Assembly: GCF_040096015.1 (NCBI RefSeq)
Contig: NZ_JBBMFO010000003.1
Span: forward strand, 32,146 to 96,145
Reading direction: 5' to 3'
DNA: 64,000 nt
From: Peptoniphilus_A hominis
GTDB lineage: Bacteria; Bacillota; Clostridia; Tissierellales; Peptoniphilaceae
Within the stretch, counting starts at the first letter, position 1, and the number at the start of each line of letters is the position of its first letter. A program made the translations under genes and the position numbers. Shown here in pieces: positions 15,434 through 24,038 of this stretch. The notes beneath the pieces were generated by a model. That model was not told where the DNA came from and did not search any database. It saw nothing but the letters and a program-made list of their open reading frames with translations.

Positions 15434-16642
15434 TTAAAACTGTGTGTCGTTATAATTTGCCTTAAATACATAGAAGTCTTGGTTTAGGGCTGTGATTATT
15501 TGCTCTTGATGTGCCTTGTCCTTTGTGTCAATAACTAGGTTAACTATCATGGCATCAATTGTGTCGCCAACTACATCTATGTTTTGACCAATTTTAACTA
15601 TATTTGCTCCTTCTCTTTCAAGAAGTTTTGTCATACGAGTCATTTCTCCTGGTTGGTCATTTAATTTGATCTTAAGTTCCATTCTTCTGTTAGTCTTGTA
15701 AAGACCCTTTTCAATAACCTTTGAAACTCTTGTTACATCAATGTTGCCGCCAGAAAGTACGCAGCAAACTTTTTTGCCCTTGTGGTTGAATTTCTTGTAC
15801 ATCAAGGCTGCTACTGTTGATGCAGCTGCTCCTTCTGTTATAATTTTATTTTTTTCAAGAAGGGTAAGAATTGCGGATGAAATTTCTCCTTCAGTTACCA
15901 ATACTATTTCGTCAACATATTCCTTAACTATGTCAAAAGTAAGTTTTCCTGGAGTTTTTACTGCAATGCCATCGGCAATTGTTGAGCCGCCCTTTACTGT
16001 TAAAATTTTTCCCTCTTTAATTGATTCATACATGCTTGGAGATATTTTTGTTTGAACTCCAATGATCTTTATGTTAGGGTTGATGCTCTTTGCTGCAAGG
16101 GCGATACCAGAAATAAGTCCGCCGCCACCAATTGGCGCAACTATTATGTCTGTGTCAGGAAGTTTTTCCAAAATTTCAAGTCCAATAGTTCCTTGTCCTG
16201 CAATAACTTTTTCATCATCAAAAGGTGCTATAAAAGTGAAGCCTTCTTCCTTGGATAGTTTTGCTGCATAAGCTGCTGCGTCATCAAAGGAATCCTTAAC
16301 AAGTTCTACTTCTGCTCCATAGTTTCTTGTTGCTTGAACCTTGGAAAGTGGTGCATGGTATGGCATACAGATTATAGATCTTATTCCTCTTTCAGTTGCT
16401 GATTTTGCAACACCTTGAGCGTGGTTACCTGCAGAGCAAGCTACAACACCTTTTTCTGCTTCTTCGTCAGTAAGAGTTGCAATTTTGTTATAAGCTCCTC
16501 TTAGTTTAAAAGAGCCTGTGTCTTGCAAAACTTCTACTTTTAAGTAAACATCTTCTCCTAGGTTTGGGGCATAAACTACTGGCGTTTCCTTAATGTGACC
16601 CTTTAATCTTTCCTTGGCATCATAAATTTCTTTTACATCCAT
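15434..16642 (-). CDS. ilvA: Threonine ammonia-lyase with ACT domain
   Basis: The 402-residue PLP enzyme of fold type II deaminates threonine to 2-oxobutyrate. The PLP lysine is Lys46 in GSFKLRGA; the substrate loop ACSAGNHAQGVA and the phosphate-binding PIGGGGLISG are present. A single C-terminal ACT-like domain (about residues 325-402) gives the approximately 400-residue form typical of catabolic-type or single-ACT enzymes rather than the 510-residue biosynthetic E. coli IlvA. No other branched-chain genes are near. It is the last gene of the operon DUF5711-mscS-DUF951-ilvA. The catabolic versus biosynthetic role (tdcB or ilvA) cannot be settled from sequence. Confidence 0.92.
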   Translation of the reverse strand: MDVKEIYDAKERLKGHIKETPVVYAPNLGEDVYLKVEVLQDTGSFKLRGAYNKIATLTDEEAEKGVVACSAGNHAQGVAKSATERGIRSIICMPYHAPLSKVQATRNYGAEVELVKDSFDDAAAYAAKLSKEEGFTFIAPFDDEKVIAGQGTIGLEILEKLPDTDIIVAPIGGGGLISGIALAAKSINPNIKIIGVQTKISPSMYESIKEGKILTVKGGSTIADGIAVKTPGKLTFDIVKEYVDEIVLVTEGEISSAILTLLEKNKIITEGAAASTVAALMYKKFNHKGKKVCCVLSGGNIDVTRVSKVIEKGLYKTNRRMELKIKLNDQPGEMTRMTKLLEREGANIVKIGQNIDVVGDTIDAMIVNLVIDTKDKAHQEQIITALNQDFYVFKANYNDTQF

Positions 16643-16643
16643 T

Positions 16644-16868
16644 TTATTCTCCTTCTTTCTTGTGATGGATTATGCTAACAAATTTATCATCTTCTAAAAT
16701 TTTTCTAACCCTTTTTTCAAAATCCATTCGGCTCATCCAAATGATTCTTTCGCAACCTAGGCACTTCAACTTTATGTCGGCACCCTTTCTCACTATCTCC
16801 CATTTATTTTCGCCACAGGGATGTCCCTTTTTTAGCGTAACGATGTCACCCAAGTTATAGTATAGCAT
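16644..16868 (-). CDS. DUF951 family protein (YyzM-like)
   Basis: The 74-residue protein carries the DUF951 pattern: LGDIVTLKKGHPCGENKWEIVRxGAD and a C-x-G-C-E-R segment (CLGCERIIWMSR), which suggests a small zinc-ribbon-like or nucleic-acid-binding fold. The function of the family is unknown. I chose the ATG six bases after GGGAGG over the GTG one codon upstream. It overlaps the end of mscS by 14 bp and is followed 1 bp later by ilvA. The mscS-DUF951 pair is common in Firmicutes. Confidence 0.85.
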   Translation of the reverse strand: MLYYNLGDIVTLKKGHPCGENKWEIVRKGADIKLKCLGCERIIWMSRMDFEKRVRKILEDDKFVSIIHHKKEGE

Positions 16869-17733
16869 CACTGTCCTCCCTTTGTATCAATTTATTTCTA
16901 ATAATTGGCATTTTTATTTTTTCTCTTTGCATAGTTTTTAAAATCTCTGCTCTTATTGCATATTCAAGGTCGTATTGGTCGCCCTGCCTTGTATAGTAGA
17001 CAAGACTCATCATGTAGGCATCCTTGCCATTTTCAGTAACTCCCCAAAGATTTGGTCCCAGGACCATGTCCTCGTGGTCCCTATATTTTTCTAGGGCTTC
17101 CTTTATTTTCTCACTTACAAAGGATGGGTCGCAAGAATTGTCTACATAAAAATCAATTCTCGTCCTCACATTTGCCCTTTCCTTGTTGGAGACAATGGAG
17201 ATATTGCTGTTGGGAATTATGTGAAGAATTTTATTGAAGTCGCGAATCTTTGTAACCCTAAGACCCACATCTTCGACTACGCCTTCAATGTCTCCTATCT
17301 CAACTAAGTCGCCAACAGAGTACTGGTCCTCAAAGATAATAAAAAATCCATTGATGAGGTCCTTCACCAGATTTTGGGCGCCAACACCTATTGCCAGTGA
17401 AAAAACACCTAGAGTTGCAAGTATGGGCGCAATGGAAATTTCAAAGACGCTCATGATTATTGTTATACCAATAAAAATTAAGACGACTTTTATTATTCTC
17501 TTTATTAAATTTGCAACTGTGACAATCCTGTTGTAGGATCCCTTTTCCTTTATCTTTTCCGAATTTAATTGTCTATTAATAAAACCATCTATAATTTGTA
17601 AAATTATAAAAATTCCAATAATTATGGCGGCAACTACAGCAAACCTCTGCCAAGAGCCAAGTCCACCAAAGGTAGACTGAAGGGCTTTATCAGCTTCATT
17701 TGCAACAGCGCTTGTGTTTTTCTCTAAATTCAC
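16855..17733 (-). CDS. Small-conductance mechanosensitive channel (MscS family)
   Basis: The 292-residue membrane protein has three predicted N-terminal helices. The pore helix and beta domain of MscS follow: LGVFSLAIGVGAQNLVKDLINGFFIIFEDQYSVGD, then EGVVEDVGLRVTKIRD and HIIPNSNI. It would open under membrane tension to release solutes on hypo-osmotic shock. The start is GTG behind AAGAGGTG. It overlaps DUF951 downstream and follows the DUF5711-like gene by 1 bp, so all are one transcript. Confidence 0.9.
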   Translation of the reverse strand: MNLEKNTSAVANEADKALQSTFGGLGSWQRFAVVAAIIIGIFIILQIIDGFINRQLNSEKIKEKGSYNRIVTVANLIKRIIKVVLIFIGITIIMSVFEISIAPILATLGVFSLAIGVGAQNLVKDLINGFFIIFEDQYSVGDLVEIGDIEGVVEDVGLRVTKIRDFNKILHIIPNSNISIVSNKERANVRTRIDFYVDNSCDPSFVSEKIKEALEKYRDHEDMVLGPNLWGVTENGKDAYMMSLVYYTRQGDQYDLEYAIRAEILKTMQREKIKMPIIRNKLIQREDSDAIL

Positions 17734-17734
17734 C

Positions 17735-18814
17735 TTACACCTCTTTATAAGTGGTTTCTATTCTATTTTCATCTTCTCTCACTGTATTTGAATTGACAAC
17801 GGAATAAAGATTTAGCTCGCCATTTCTAAGGGCGCCAATTAAAAGTCCGTTGATTTTTATTTTATCAAGAGAGTAGCCAAGTCTCGTGTAAAACTCTCCA
17901 CGATTTCCTATCTCTCCACCAACATCGCTAGGTCCATAGACATAAATTGAGCCAGAGACATTTTCCATTTTGTTGACATTGGCTGCAATTATTTTTTTCT
18001 CGCCAGGCTTTAGGGCATAATCATACTTGGTGATAATGCCTGAGTGAAGGAGATAAGTGTCCCTGCCTTCCACTAAAACATCGGAGACATTGGGGATCTT
18101 CCCTTCATACTTTTTGCCTGCGTCCATAAACCTATAAATCGCCTTGTCTGTAAGGGCGAGGACAGACCTCTTGTCCTTTTTCACAAAAAATACTATCTCG
18201 TGATTTAAGACCTGACTCTTTTTATTTCCCTTGTGGAGAGAATAAAGAAGAGAAGAGTAGCCACTGGCGTCATTTTTTATCTCTGCAACAGAAAGATTTT
18301 TTGAATCTAAAATGTCGTGAGTTAAAATTTGATTTCCCGTCCTGTAAATTTCTGTGAGAGTGGAGTCGTTGCCCATTAAGTATAAAATTTCATTATTCTC
18401 GTCAACTACATGAAAGATAATATTTGCATTTTCGTAGGAAATATTAAAAACTTCGCCCTTTACATCAGTTGTAGAAAGGAGCTCGCCCATTTCAGAATAC
18501 ATGTGGACCTTGCCCAAGTCCTTTTCATACAAAAAAGCGTAGTTGTTAGCAAAAAAGGCCTCAATGTTTTCGTCTTCTCTCTGAATTTTTTTAATTATGT
18601 TGCCGTCTCTATCTGTTATGTATAAAACAGGATCAGCCCACAAAAAAACTGACTTAGATGAAATGGAAAAGTCCTCTATGGGCTCATTGACACTTACACC
18701 CTTAAGCCTAACAATGGTTCTGTCCTTGGAAAAATTTTTGTGGTTAAAATATATAAATCCAAAAAATATTAATAATAAAACTAAAATAATTGCGTGATTT
18801 TTCTTTAATTTCAA
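17735..18814 (-). CDS. Membrane-anchored beta-propeller-like protein (DUF5711-type)
   Basis: The 359-residue protein has one N-terminal membrane helix (residues about 8-24, after MKLKKNH). A long extracytoplasmic region follows, made of repeated short beta-strand motifs (VLYITDRDGNIIKKI, KVHMYSEMGELLSTTD, and so on) that look like propeller blades. This resembles the DUF5711 family of clostridia, but I assign the family name only tentatively. Function is unknown. The start is TTG behind GGGAGTGAT. It is first in the operon with mscS, DUF951 and ilvA. Confidence 0.65.
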   Translation of the reverse strand: MKLKKNHAIILVLLLIFFGFIYFNHKNFSKDRTIVRLKGVSVNEPIEDFSISSKSVFLWADPVLYITDRDGNIIKKIQREDENIEAFFANNYAFLYEKDLGKVHMYSEMGELLSTTDVKGEVFNISYENANIIFHVVDENNEILYLMGNDSTLTEIYRTGNQILTHDILDSKNLSVAEIKNDASGYSSLLYSLHKGNKKSQVLNHEIVFFVKKDKRSVLALTDKAIYRFMDAGKKYEGKIPNVSDVLVEGRDTYLLHSGIITKYDYALKPGEKKIIAANVNKMENVSGSIYVYGPSDVGGEIGNRGEFYTRLGYSLDKIKINGLLIGALRNGELNLYSVVNSNTVREDENRIETTYKEV

Positions 18815-18874
18815 AATATCACTCCCGACTTAATTATAACATTTATAAAATTATTTTTACATTTTTTTGCAATT

Positions 18875-18899
18875 AAAAAGAGATGCCGAGACATCTCTT
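18875..18899 (-). terminator. Terminator of the EamA transporter gene
   Basis: On the - strand the stem AAGAGATG/CATCTCTT is followed by T5, 7 bp after the stop. Confidence 0.85.
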
Positions 18900-18905
18900 A
18901 ATCCT

Positions 18906-19805
18906 TTATTTTTTATTCAAGACCACTGCGCCCAGGAGGACAAAAATTAGTCCAAGTATTATATAGATTGTGAGCTCTTCGCCGAGGAAAAGGACAGATA
19001 AAATCGTTCCGAAAATCGGAATAAATAATTTGTAAATCCCAAACTCACTGGCGCTGTGGGCCTGTAGGACTGATGTCCAGATTGTAAAGCTAGTTGCTGA
19101 GATAAAAGCGCCGTAAGACAGCATGAGAAAGAGCTTAAGGTCAAAGTTCACAAGGGATGTGTGAGTCAAGGCACCAATGATTATAAGTGGAGTCGCTCCA
19201 AGGAGAAATTGTGTCCCCGTCATCAAAAAGGAATTTTGGTCTCTTCCATATTTTCTTATTAAAACTGATGCAAGGGCGTTAAGTGTTGTGGCGATTAAAA
19301 TAAATCCTTCACCTGTAAGTTTAAAGTGAAAACTCCCTCTATCCTTTAAGTTTATTATGATTAAGCCAAGGGAGCCAATAATTAGGGCTGCAAGCTTTCT
19401 CCCTGTAAGTTTTTCGTCGGCAATTAAAATTACAGAAATTATTACAGTTATAAAGGCATTGGATGCCTGGATGACTGCCGCGAGTGAGCCCAGGGTGTTG
19501 GAAAGACCGATGTAGTAGGTGCTGTACTGGAGTGTGGTCTGTATTAACGCCAAAATTATTATGAATTTGAAATTTATTTTGTCCCTCTCAACTTTTTCCT
19601 TGTTGAAAAGAAAAAAGTATATATAGGTCAAGAGTCCCGCCATAAAAAATCTAATTCCTGCAATAAAAATTTTTCCACCAGGATCATCGGGGAGGATGCC
19701 TGCGTGAAGGTAGGTCAGCTTTATGAGGGGAATGGCAGAACCCCAAAGGAGCATTGCCATAAGAGAAAAAATTATCGCCCATCTTTTTTCTTTAATTAAG
19801 TTCAT
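18906..19805 (-). CDS. EamA-family drug/metabolite exporter
   Basis: The 299-residue protein has about 10 membrane helices in two EamA halves (residues about 8-145 and 158-297). The first half contains LLWGSAIPLIKLTY and the second ends with GEELTIYIILGLIFVLLGAVVLNKK. Family members export amino acids or metabolites; the substrate is unknown here. It is a single gene between two terminators. Confidence 0.88.
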   Translation of the reverse strand: MNLIKEKRWAIIFSLMAMLLWGSAIPLIKLTYLHAGILPDDPGGKIFIAGIRFFMAGLLTYIYFFLFNKEKVERDKINFKFIIILALIQTTLQYSTYYIGLSNTLGSLAAVIQASNAFITVIISVILIADEKLTGRKLAALIIGSLGLIIINLKDRGSFHFKLTGEGFILIATTLNALASVLIRKYGRDQNSFLMTGTQFLLGATPLIIIGALTHTSLVNFDLKLFLMLSYGAFISATSFTIWTSVLQAHSASEFGIYKLFIPIFGTILSVLFLGEELTIYIILGLIFVLLGAVVLNKK

Positions 19806-19830
19806 CTTTACCTCTCAGTTTTTCCTAAAT

Positions 19831-19851
19831 AAAAAAGGAGGTCGCCCTCCC
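19831..19851 (-). terminator. Terminator of transketolase
   Basis: On the - strand GGAGG/CCTCC arms with a GCGA-type loop are followed by T6, 15 bp after the stop. Confidence 0.85.
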
Positions 19852-19865
19852 TTTTATTTTTTATT

Positions 19866-21815
19866 TTAAAATTCTTCTATCTTTCTCTTAATATTTTCTG
19901 CTGTGAAGCCAAATCTTTCAAAGACTTCAGAGCCCTTGCCACTTGCACCAAAGGTATCTATGGAAATTGCCATGCCCTTTATGCCAATGTACTTGTGCCA
20001 GCCAAAGGATGAAAGTGCTTCAAGAGAAATTCTCTTTTCTATTTTTGAAGGAAGGATTTTTTCCTTGTAATCAGAGGATTGCCCATCAAAAAGTTCCATA
20101 GAAGGCATTGAAACCACACGCACTCCCTTAAGTCCCTTTGCTGCTTCAAGAGCAAGAGAAACTTCAGAGCCTGTTGCAATTACAATTTTTTCAAGCTCGC
20201 CCTCTTCTTCCTTAATTATATAGGCGCCCTTCATAATGTCTCTTGATGAATTTTCAAGTTGTGGCAAGTTTTGTCTTGAAAGGGCAAGAACAACAGGTGT
20301 GTTCTTAGAATTAAAGGCAAGGTTAAGTGACGCTGCAGTCTCTCTTCCATCAGCTGGTCTCAAAACAATGATGCCAGGAATTGATCTTAGCATAGCCAAG
20401 TGCTCAATTGGTTCATGAGTTGGGCCATCTTCGCCAACTCCAATGGAGTCGTGAGTGAAGATGTAGACATTAGGCAAGTTCATTAGGGCAGCAAGTCTAA
20501 TTGTTGGCTTTAGATAATCGCTAAATACTAAAAATGTTGCAGCATAAGTTTTTAGTCCGCCGTGAAGGAGGATTCCATTAGTAATGGCTCCCATGGCATT
20601 TTCGCGAACGCCAAAGGTTAAGTTTCTGCCAGATCTATTTTTCTTTGAAAAATATTCTTCGCCCTTTAACATAGTCTTATTTGATGGACCTAAGTCGGCA
20701 GAGCCGCCAAAGATATGGATGTTGTCTTTTGCAATTTTATTTAAAACTTCTCCAGATACGCTACGAGTTGCCATGTCCTTAGTGAAAGAATCGTAATAAG
20801 AATCTTCTAATAATTCCTTCTTTTCAGGATTAAAGGAAGCCTTGTAGTCCTCATATTCCTTTGGATATTTTTTAGCATACTCTTCTTCAATTTTTTTCTT
20901 TTCAGTAGCTTTTTTTGTATTTTCTTCTACAATTTTTTTGAAGTGGTCTCTCACATCATCTGCCACATAAAAATCTTTGTCTGGAAGTCCAAAAAACTCA
21001 CGAGTTGACTTTCTATTTTCCTTACCAAGAGGTTCGCCGTGAGCCTTTGCAGAGTCTTCTCTAGGTGAGCCGTAGCCAATTTTTGTCTTCACTTCAATTA
21101 GTGCTGGCCTTTCTGATTTTTTTGCCTCTTCAATTTTTTCATTTATTTCGTCTAAATTATTTCCATCACTAACTAGGAAAGTGTCCCAGCCAAGAGCTTC
21201 ATATCTCTTTCTCACATCTTCAGAGAAGGCAAGGTCAGTTGAGCCTTCAATGGAAATTTTATTTGAATCGTAAAGGACAATTAATTTACTTAATTTTAAT
21301 GTGCCTGCAAGGGAAGATGCCTCGTTGGAAATTCCTTCCATTAAACAGCCATCGCCAACTAGGGCATAAGTATAGTGGTCTACAAGTTTTAAGTCATCTT
21401 TGTTGTAAAGAGCTGCAAGTTTTTCTTCTGCAAGGGCCATACCAACTGCCATGGAAACTCCTTGACCAAGAGGACCAGTAGTTGCTTCAACTCCCCTAGT
21501 GTGATTATACTCAGGATGACCTGGAGTCTTTGAGTCAAGTTGTCTAAAGTTTTTTAAATCATCAAGGCTTAGACCATAATCAAATAAATAGAAAAGTGAA
21601 TATAAAAGAGCAGACCCATGTCCTGCAGACAAGATAAATCTGTCCCTATTTTCCCAATCTAAGTCCTTAGAATCTCTCACTAAATGATTTTTAAAAAGTG
21701 CATAAGCCATTGGGGCAGCACCTAGTGGAAGACCAGGGTGACCTGAGTTTGCACTTTCAATTTGATCCACTGACAGCATTCTTATAGTATTAACTGCTTT
21801 ATTTTCGATATTCAA
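19866..21815 (-). CDS. tkt: Transketolase
   Basis: The 649-residue thiamine-diphosphate enzyme of the pentose phosphate pathway is full length. It has the NSGHPGLPLGAAPMAY start region, the GDGCLMEGISNEASSLAG thiamine-binding motif with its downstream Asn (YDSNKISIEG), and the pyrimidine-domain segment FGVRENAMGAITNGI. The chosen start is the TTG at 21815, seven bases after AGGAG, giving MNIENKAVNTIR as in relatives; the GTG at 21830 overlaps that ribosome site. It lies 12 bp after the glycosyltransferase gene and probably shares its transcript. Confidence 0.95.
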   Translation of the reverse strand: MNIENKAVNTIRMLSVDQIESANSGHPGLPLGAAPMAYALFKNHLVRDSKDLDWENRDRFILSAGHGSALLYSLFYLFDYGLSLDDLKNFRQLDSKTPGHPEYNHTRGVEATTGPLGQGVSMAVGMALAEEKLAALYNKDDLKLVDHYTYALVGDGCLMEGISNEASSLAGTLKLSKLIVLYDSNKISIEGSTDLAFSEDVRKRYEALGWDTFLVSDGNNLDEINEKIEEAKKSERPALIEVKTKIGYGSPREDSAKAHGEPLGKENRKSTREFFGLPDKDFYVADDVRDHFKKIVEENTKKATEKKKIEEEYAKKYPKEYEDYKASFNPEKKELLEDSYYDSFTKDMATRSVSGEVLNKIAKDNIHIFGGSADLGPSNKTMLKGEEYFSKKNRSGRNLTFGVRENAMGAITNGILLHGGLKTYAATFLVFSDYLKPTIRLAALMNLPNVYIFTHDSIGVGEDGPTHEPIEHLAMLRSIPGIIVLRPADGRETAASLNLAFNSKNTPVVLALSRQNLPQLENSSRDIMKGAYIIKEEEGELEKIVIATGSEVSLALEAAKGLKGVRVVSMPSMELFDGQSSDYKEKILPSKIEKRISLEALSSFGWHKYIGIKGMAISIDTFGASGKGSEVFERFGFTAENIKRKIEEF

Positions 21816-21826
21816 AATTCCACTCC

Positions 21827-22579
21827 TCACTCAACTGAATTTTTATCTCTCATAACTGCTAACAAAAACTTTGGCAAATCAATTTGCCTCTTTAACCTAG
21901 ATGGGTTTTTTATAAGCCTGTAGAGCCACTCCAGCCCAAGCTTAATAAAAATCTCTGGTGCCCTATTTGCCCTGCCAGATAAAATGTCAAGGACGCCACC
22001 ATTTCCAATAATAACTTTTGCCTTTAAATCATCTTTAAATTCGTCAATCCACTTTTCCTGACGAGGAAAGCCAAAACCGACGAAGATGATGTCAATGTCC
22101 TTTGAATTTATCTCTTCAATTATCTTTTTTTCTTCCGGCGAAGTTTCGCCATCTATCCTAGAGTTAAAATAACCATTGTGATAAGCTGCAACGTGAAGAT
22201 TTTTATACTTTTCATTGACGGACTTTGCGGCATCCTCTGCCACGCCTTCCTTGCCACCTAAAAAATATAAATTAAGTCCCATCTCATCTGCCAGCTCAAG
22301 AAGTTTAATAGAAGTATCAAAACCTGTGACCCTTTCTTTTAAAGGCTTCTTTCTCATCTTTGATGCGTAGATAAGACCAATGCCATCAGCCAAAATTAAA
22401 TCGCCTGAATTAATTAAATGTCTAAGCTCCTCGTCTCTTTTAGCTGCCATGACAATCTCTGTGTTTGGCGTGTAAATTTTTTTAAGACCCTCTGTCTTTA
22501 AGAAGTCTCTTAAGATTTTTTCACACTCTTTATTATCAATGTTAAAAATTTCAACTCCAAAAATTTTTATTTTTTCCAT
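21827..22579 (-). CDS. WecG/TagA/CpsF-family glycosyltransferase
   Basis: The 250-residue protein (from ATG 22579 behind GGAGAG) has the family landmarks YTPNTEIVMAA with the catalytic-site Asn, ADGIG with the Asp base, LGGKEGVAEDAA and GFGFPRQEKWI. Relatives transfer N-acetylmannosamine to lipid-linked GlcNAc in teichoic acid linkage-unit synthesis or similar wall polymers. An in-frame upstream extension to 22753 runs through a terminator-like palindrome and shows no similarity to the family, so I excluded it. It is followed by transketolase, an unusual partner. Confidence 0.88.
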   Translation of the reverse strand: MEKIKIFGVEIFNIDNKECEKILRDFLKTEGLKKIYTPNTEIVMAAKRDEELRHLINSGDLILADGIGLIYASKMRKKPLKERVTGFDTSIKLLELADEMGLNLYFLGGKEGVAEDAAKSVNEKYKNLHVAAYHNGYFNSRIDGETSPEEKKIIEEINSKDIDIIFVGFGFPRQEKWIDEFKDDLKAKVIIGNGGVLDILSGRANRAPEIFIKLGLEWLYRLIKNPSRLKRQIDLPKFLLAVMRDKNSVE

Positions 22580-22645
22580 ATATCTCTCCGCTAATAAGTT
22601 TATCACATAGTACTTTCCTTTTCTATATAGAAATATCTCCTGAAA

Positions 22646-22675
22646 TTTAAAAAAGAGACGAAATTTCGTCTCTTT
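22646..22675 (-). terminator. Perfect palindromic terminator-like hairpin
   Basis: A perfect 24-bp palindrome (AAAGAGACGAAA and its complement) is followed by T6 on the - strand. No intact gene ends here, so it may be left from a lost gene or may attenuate transcription into the glycosyltransferase gene. Confidence 0.6.
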
Positions 22676-22753
22676 GAAATACTTTTTATTAATAAAGGCT
22701 CTATAATATCTGTAGGGGAGTAAATCTCTAACAAATATTTTTATGTAAAACAA

Positions 22754-22803
22754 AATCGAGTAAGCATTTTGCTCACTCGATTAAGTCCTACTTTTTAGGG
22801 ACA
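22754..22803 (-). mobile_element. Relic IS3/IS150-type left end with internal hairpin
   Basis: Read on the - strand, the terminal-repeat-like sequence TGTCCCTAAAAAGTAGGACT (22803-22784) is followed by TAATCGAG and a 12-bp-stem hairpin with a T-rich tail. It matches the intact-looking IS end at 63930-63985 in 19 of the first 24 positions and has the same order: terminal repeat, TAA, hairpin. No transposase is present. The hairpin probably now ends the M20 amidohydrolase transcript. Confidence 0.55.
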
Positions 22804-22859
22804 CTCTACCTTCTATTTGAAAATTTTCATAAACTATTTATACAAGTATATTAATGAAT

Positions 22860-24026
22860 TCACTTTCCTTCATACTCATTTTTTATTTCTTTTATTATAT
22901 CTGTATCATCTAAAGTTGCTCCAATAAATCCTAAAATTGTTTTTGCACCATTTGTTATTGCTTTCTTCGAAGCATCAGATCCTACTAAATCAGCAAATTC
23001 TTTTGTATGCAAACTAATATCCTTGTGAGTAATAGCTACAGAAGGATGAAAAGCTGGACATCTGTAACTTACATTTCCAATATCTGATGAACCTGCTGCT
23101 TTTTCATGTTCACTATTTTCCATTCCATTTTCTTCCATTATTTTGGAAATTAAATTAGTACCAGTTGTATTATATTTCATGTCCATAAAAGGGTAACCAT
23201 GTCTAGTAATATTAAATTTTGTCCTTGTTGCCTTAGCACTGCCTTCTATTACATCTTTCATCCATGGAACTAACGTATCTTCAACATATTTTGAATCATT
23301 AGACCTAAATGTATAAATACCACTAGCATACTCTGGTATTACGTTTGTTGCAACACCACCATTTGTTATATAACCTTCAATTATTGTTTCTGGCCTTACA
23401 CATTTTCTCATTAAATCAAATCCATGGATTGCAAGCATTAGACCATCTAACGCTGAATTTCCTTCCCATGGGGATGCTGCTGCGTGAGCCGGTCTTCCAA
23501 AAAATTCTATTTTAAAAGTTTCAAAAGCCAATAATTTCCAATTAGGTCTATTGTTTGTATCTAAGTGTACCATTATTACATAGTCGTACTTGTCAAAGGC
23601 ACCCCTATCAGCCATTGGAATTTTCAAACCTTCATTTTCTTCATCTGGCGTTCCTATAATATCTACATTGGCATTTATTAAATCTTCATTATGTTTAATA
23701 ACTAAGGCAGATAAAACAGATAAAGCACAGGAAGCTGAGTGTCCACAAGCGTGCCCAACTCCTGGAAGAGCATCATATTCTGTTAAAATTCCAATTCTAA
23801 TTTTAGAATCTTTTTTTTCTATAACTTTTCCTAAAAAAGCTGTTTCAATATCATAATAACTATCTTCTACTGCTATATCGTGTTTTGATAAAACTTCTTT
23901 TATTTTTTTTACAGATCCAAATTCTTGACCTGATAACTCAGGATTATCGAATAAATATTTATTTAATGCAAATGCTTCTTCTTTATACTCGTCAATATTT
24001 TCAATTAATCTCTTTTGTATATTCAT
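22860..24026 (-). CDS. M20-family amidohydrolase/peptidase
   Basis: The 388-residue metal hydrolase has M20D-type features: ILTEYDALPGVGHACGHSASCA, DEENEG with the catalytic Glu, MVHLD, GRPAHAAASPWEGNSALDG in the dimerisation domain, and a SSDIGNVS metal-ligand region. It resembles the AbgA/AbgB-like and aminoacylase branch that cleaves amide bonds of acylated amino acids or peptides. Its 12-bp spacing after a YfcC-type carrier suggests uptake and hydrolysis of the same substrate, which is not known. Confidence 0.88.
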   Translation of the reverse strand: MNIQKRLIENIDEYKEEAFALNKYLFDNPELSGQEFGSVKKIKEVLSKHDIAVEDSYYDIETAFLGKVIEKKDSKIRIGILTEYDALPGVGHACGHSASCALSVLSALVIKHNEDLINANVDIIGTPDEENEGLKIPMADRGAFDKYDYVIMVHLDTNNRPNWKLLAFETFKIEFFGRPAHAAASPWEGNSALDGLMLAIHGFDLMRKCVRPETIIEGYITNGGVATNVIPEYASGIYTFRSNDSKYVEDTLVPWMKDVIEGSAKATRTKFNITRHGYPFMDMKYNTTGTNLISKIMEENGMENSEHEKAAGSSDIGNVSYRCPAFHPSVAITHKDISLHTKEFADLVGSDASKKAITNGAKTILGFIGATLDDTDIIKEIKNEYEGK

Positions 24027-24038
24027 AATTAAAATCTC

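Larger units (their letters stand above)
22580..22859. other. Intergenic region with hairpins and an IS-end relic
   Basis: This 280-bp stretch contains the palindrome at 22652-22675 and the IS-end relic at 22754-22803, both listed separately. No intact gene is seen. The region between them may be residual IS sequence. Confidence 0.45.

Noticed and set aside
22580..22753. N-terminal extension of the TagA-type glycosyltransferase
   Set aside because: It runs through a perfect terminator-like palindrome and reaches the IS relic. The ATG at 22579 has a ribosome site and the expected family start.
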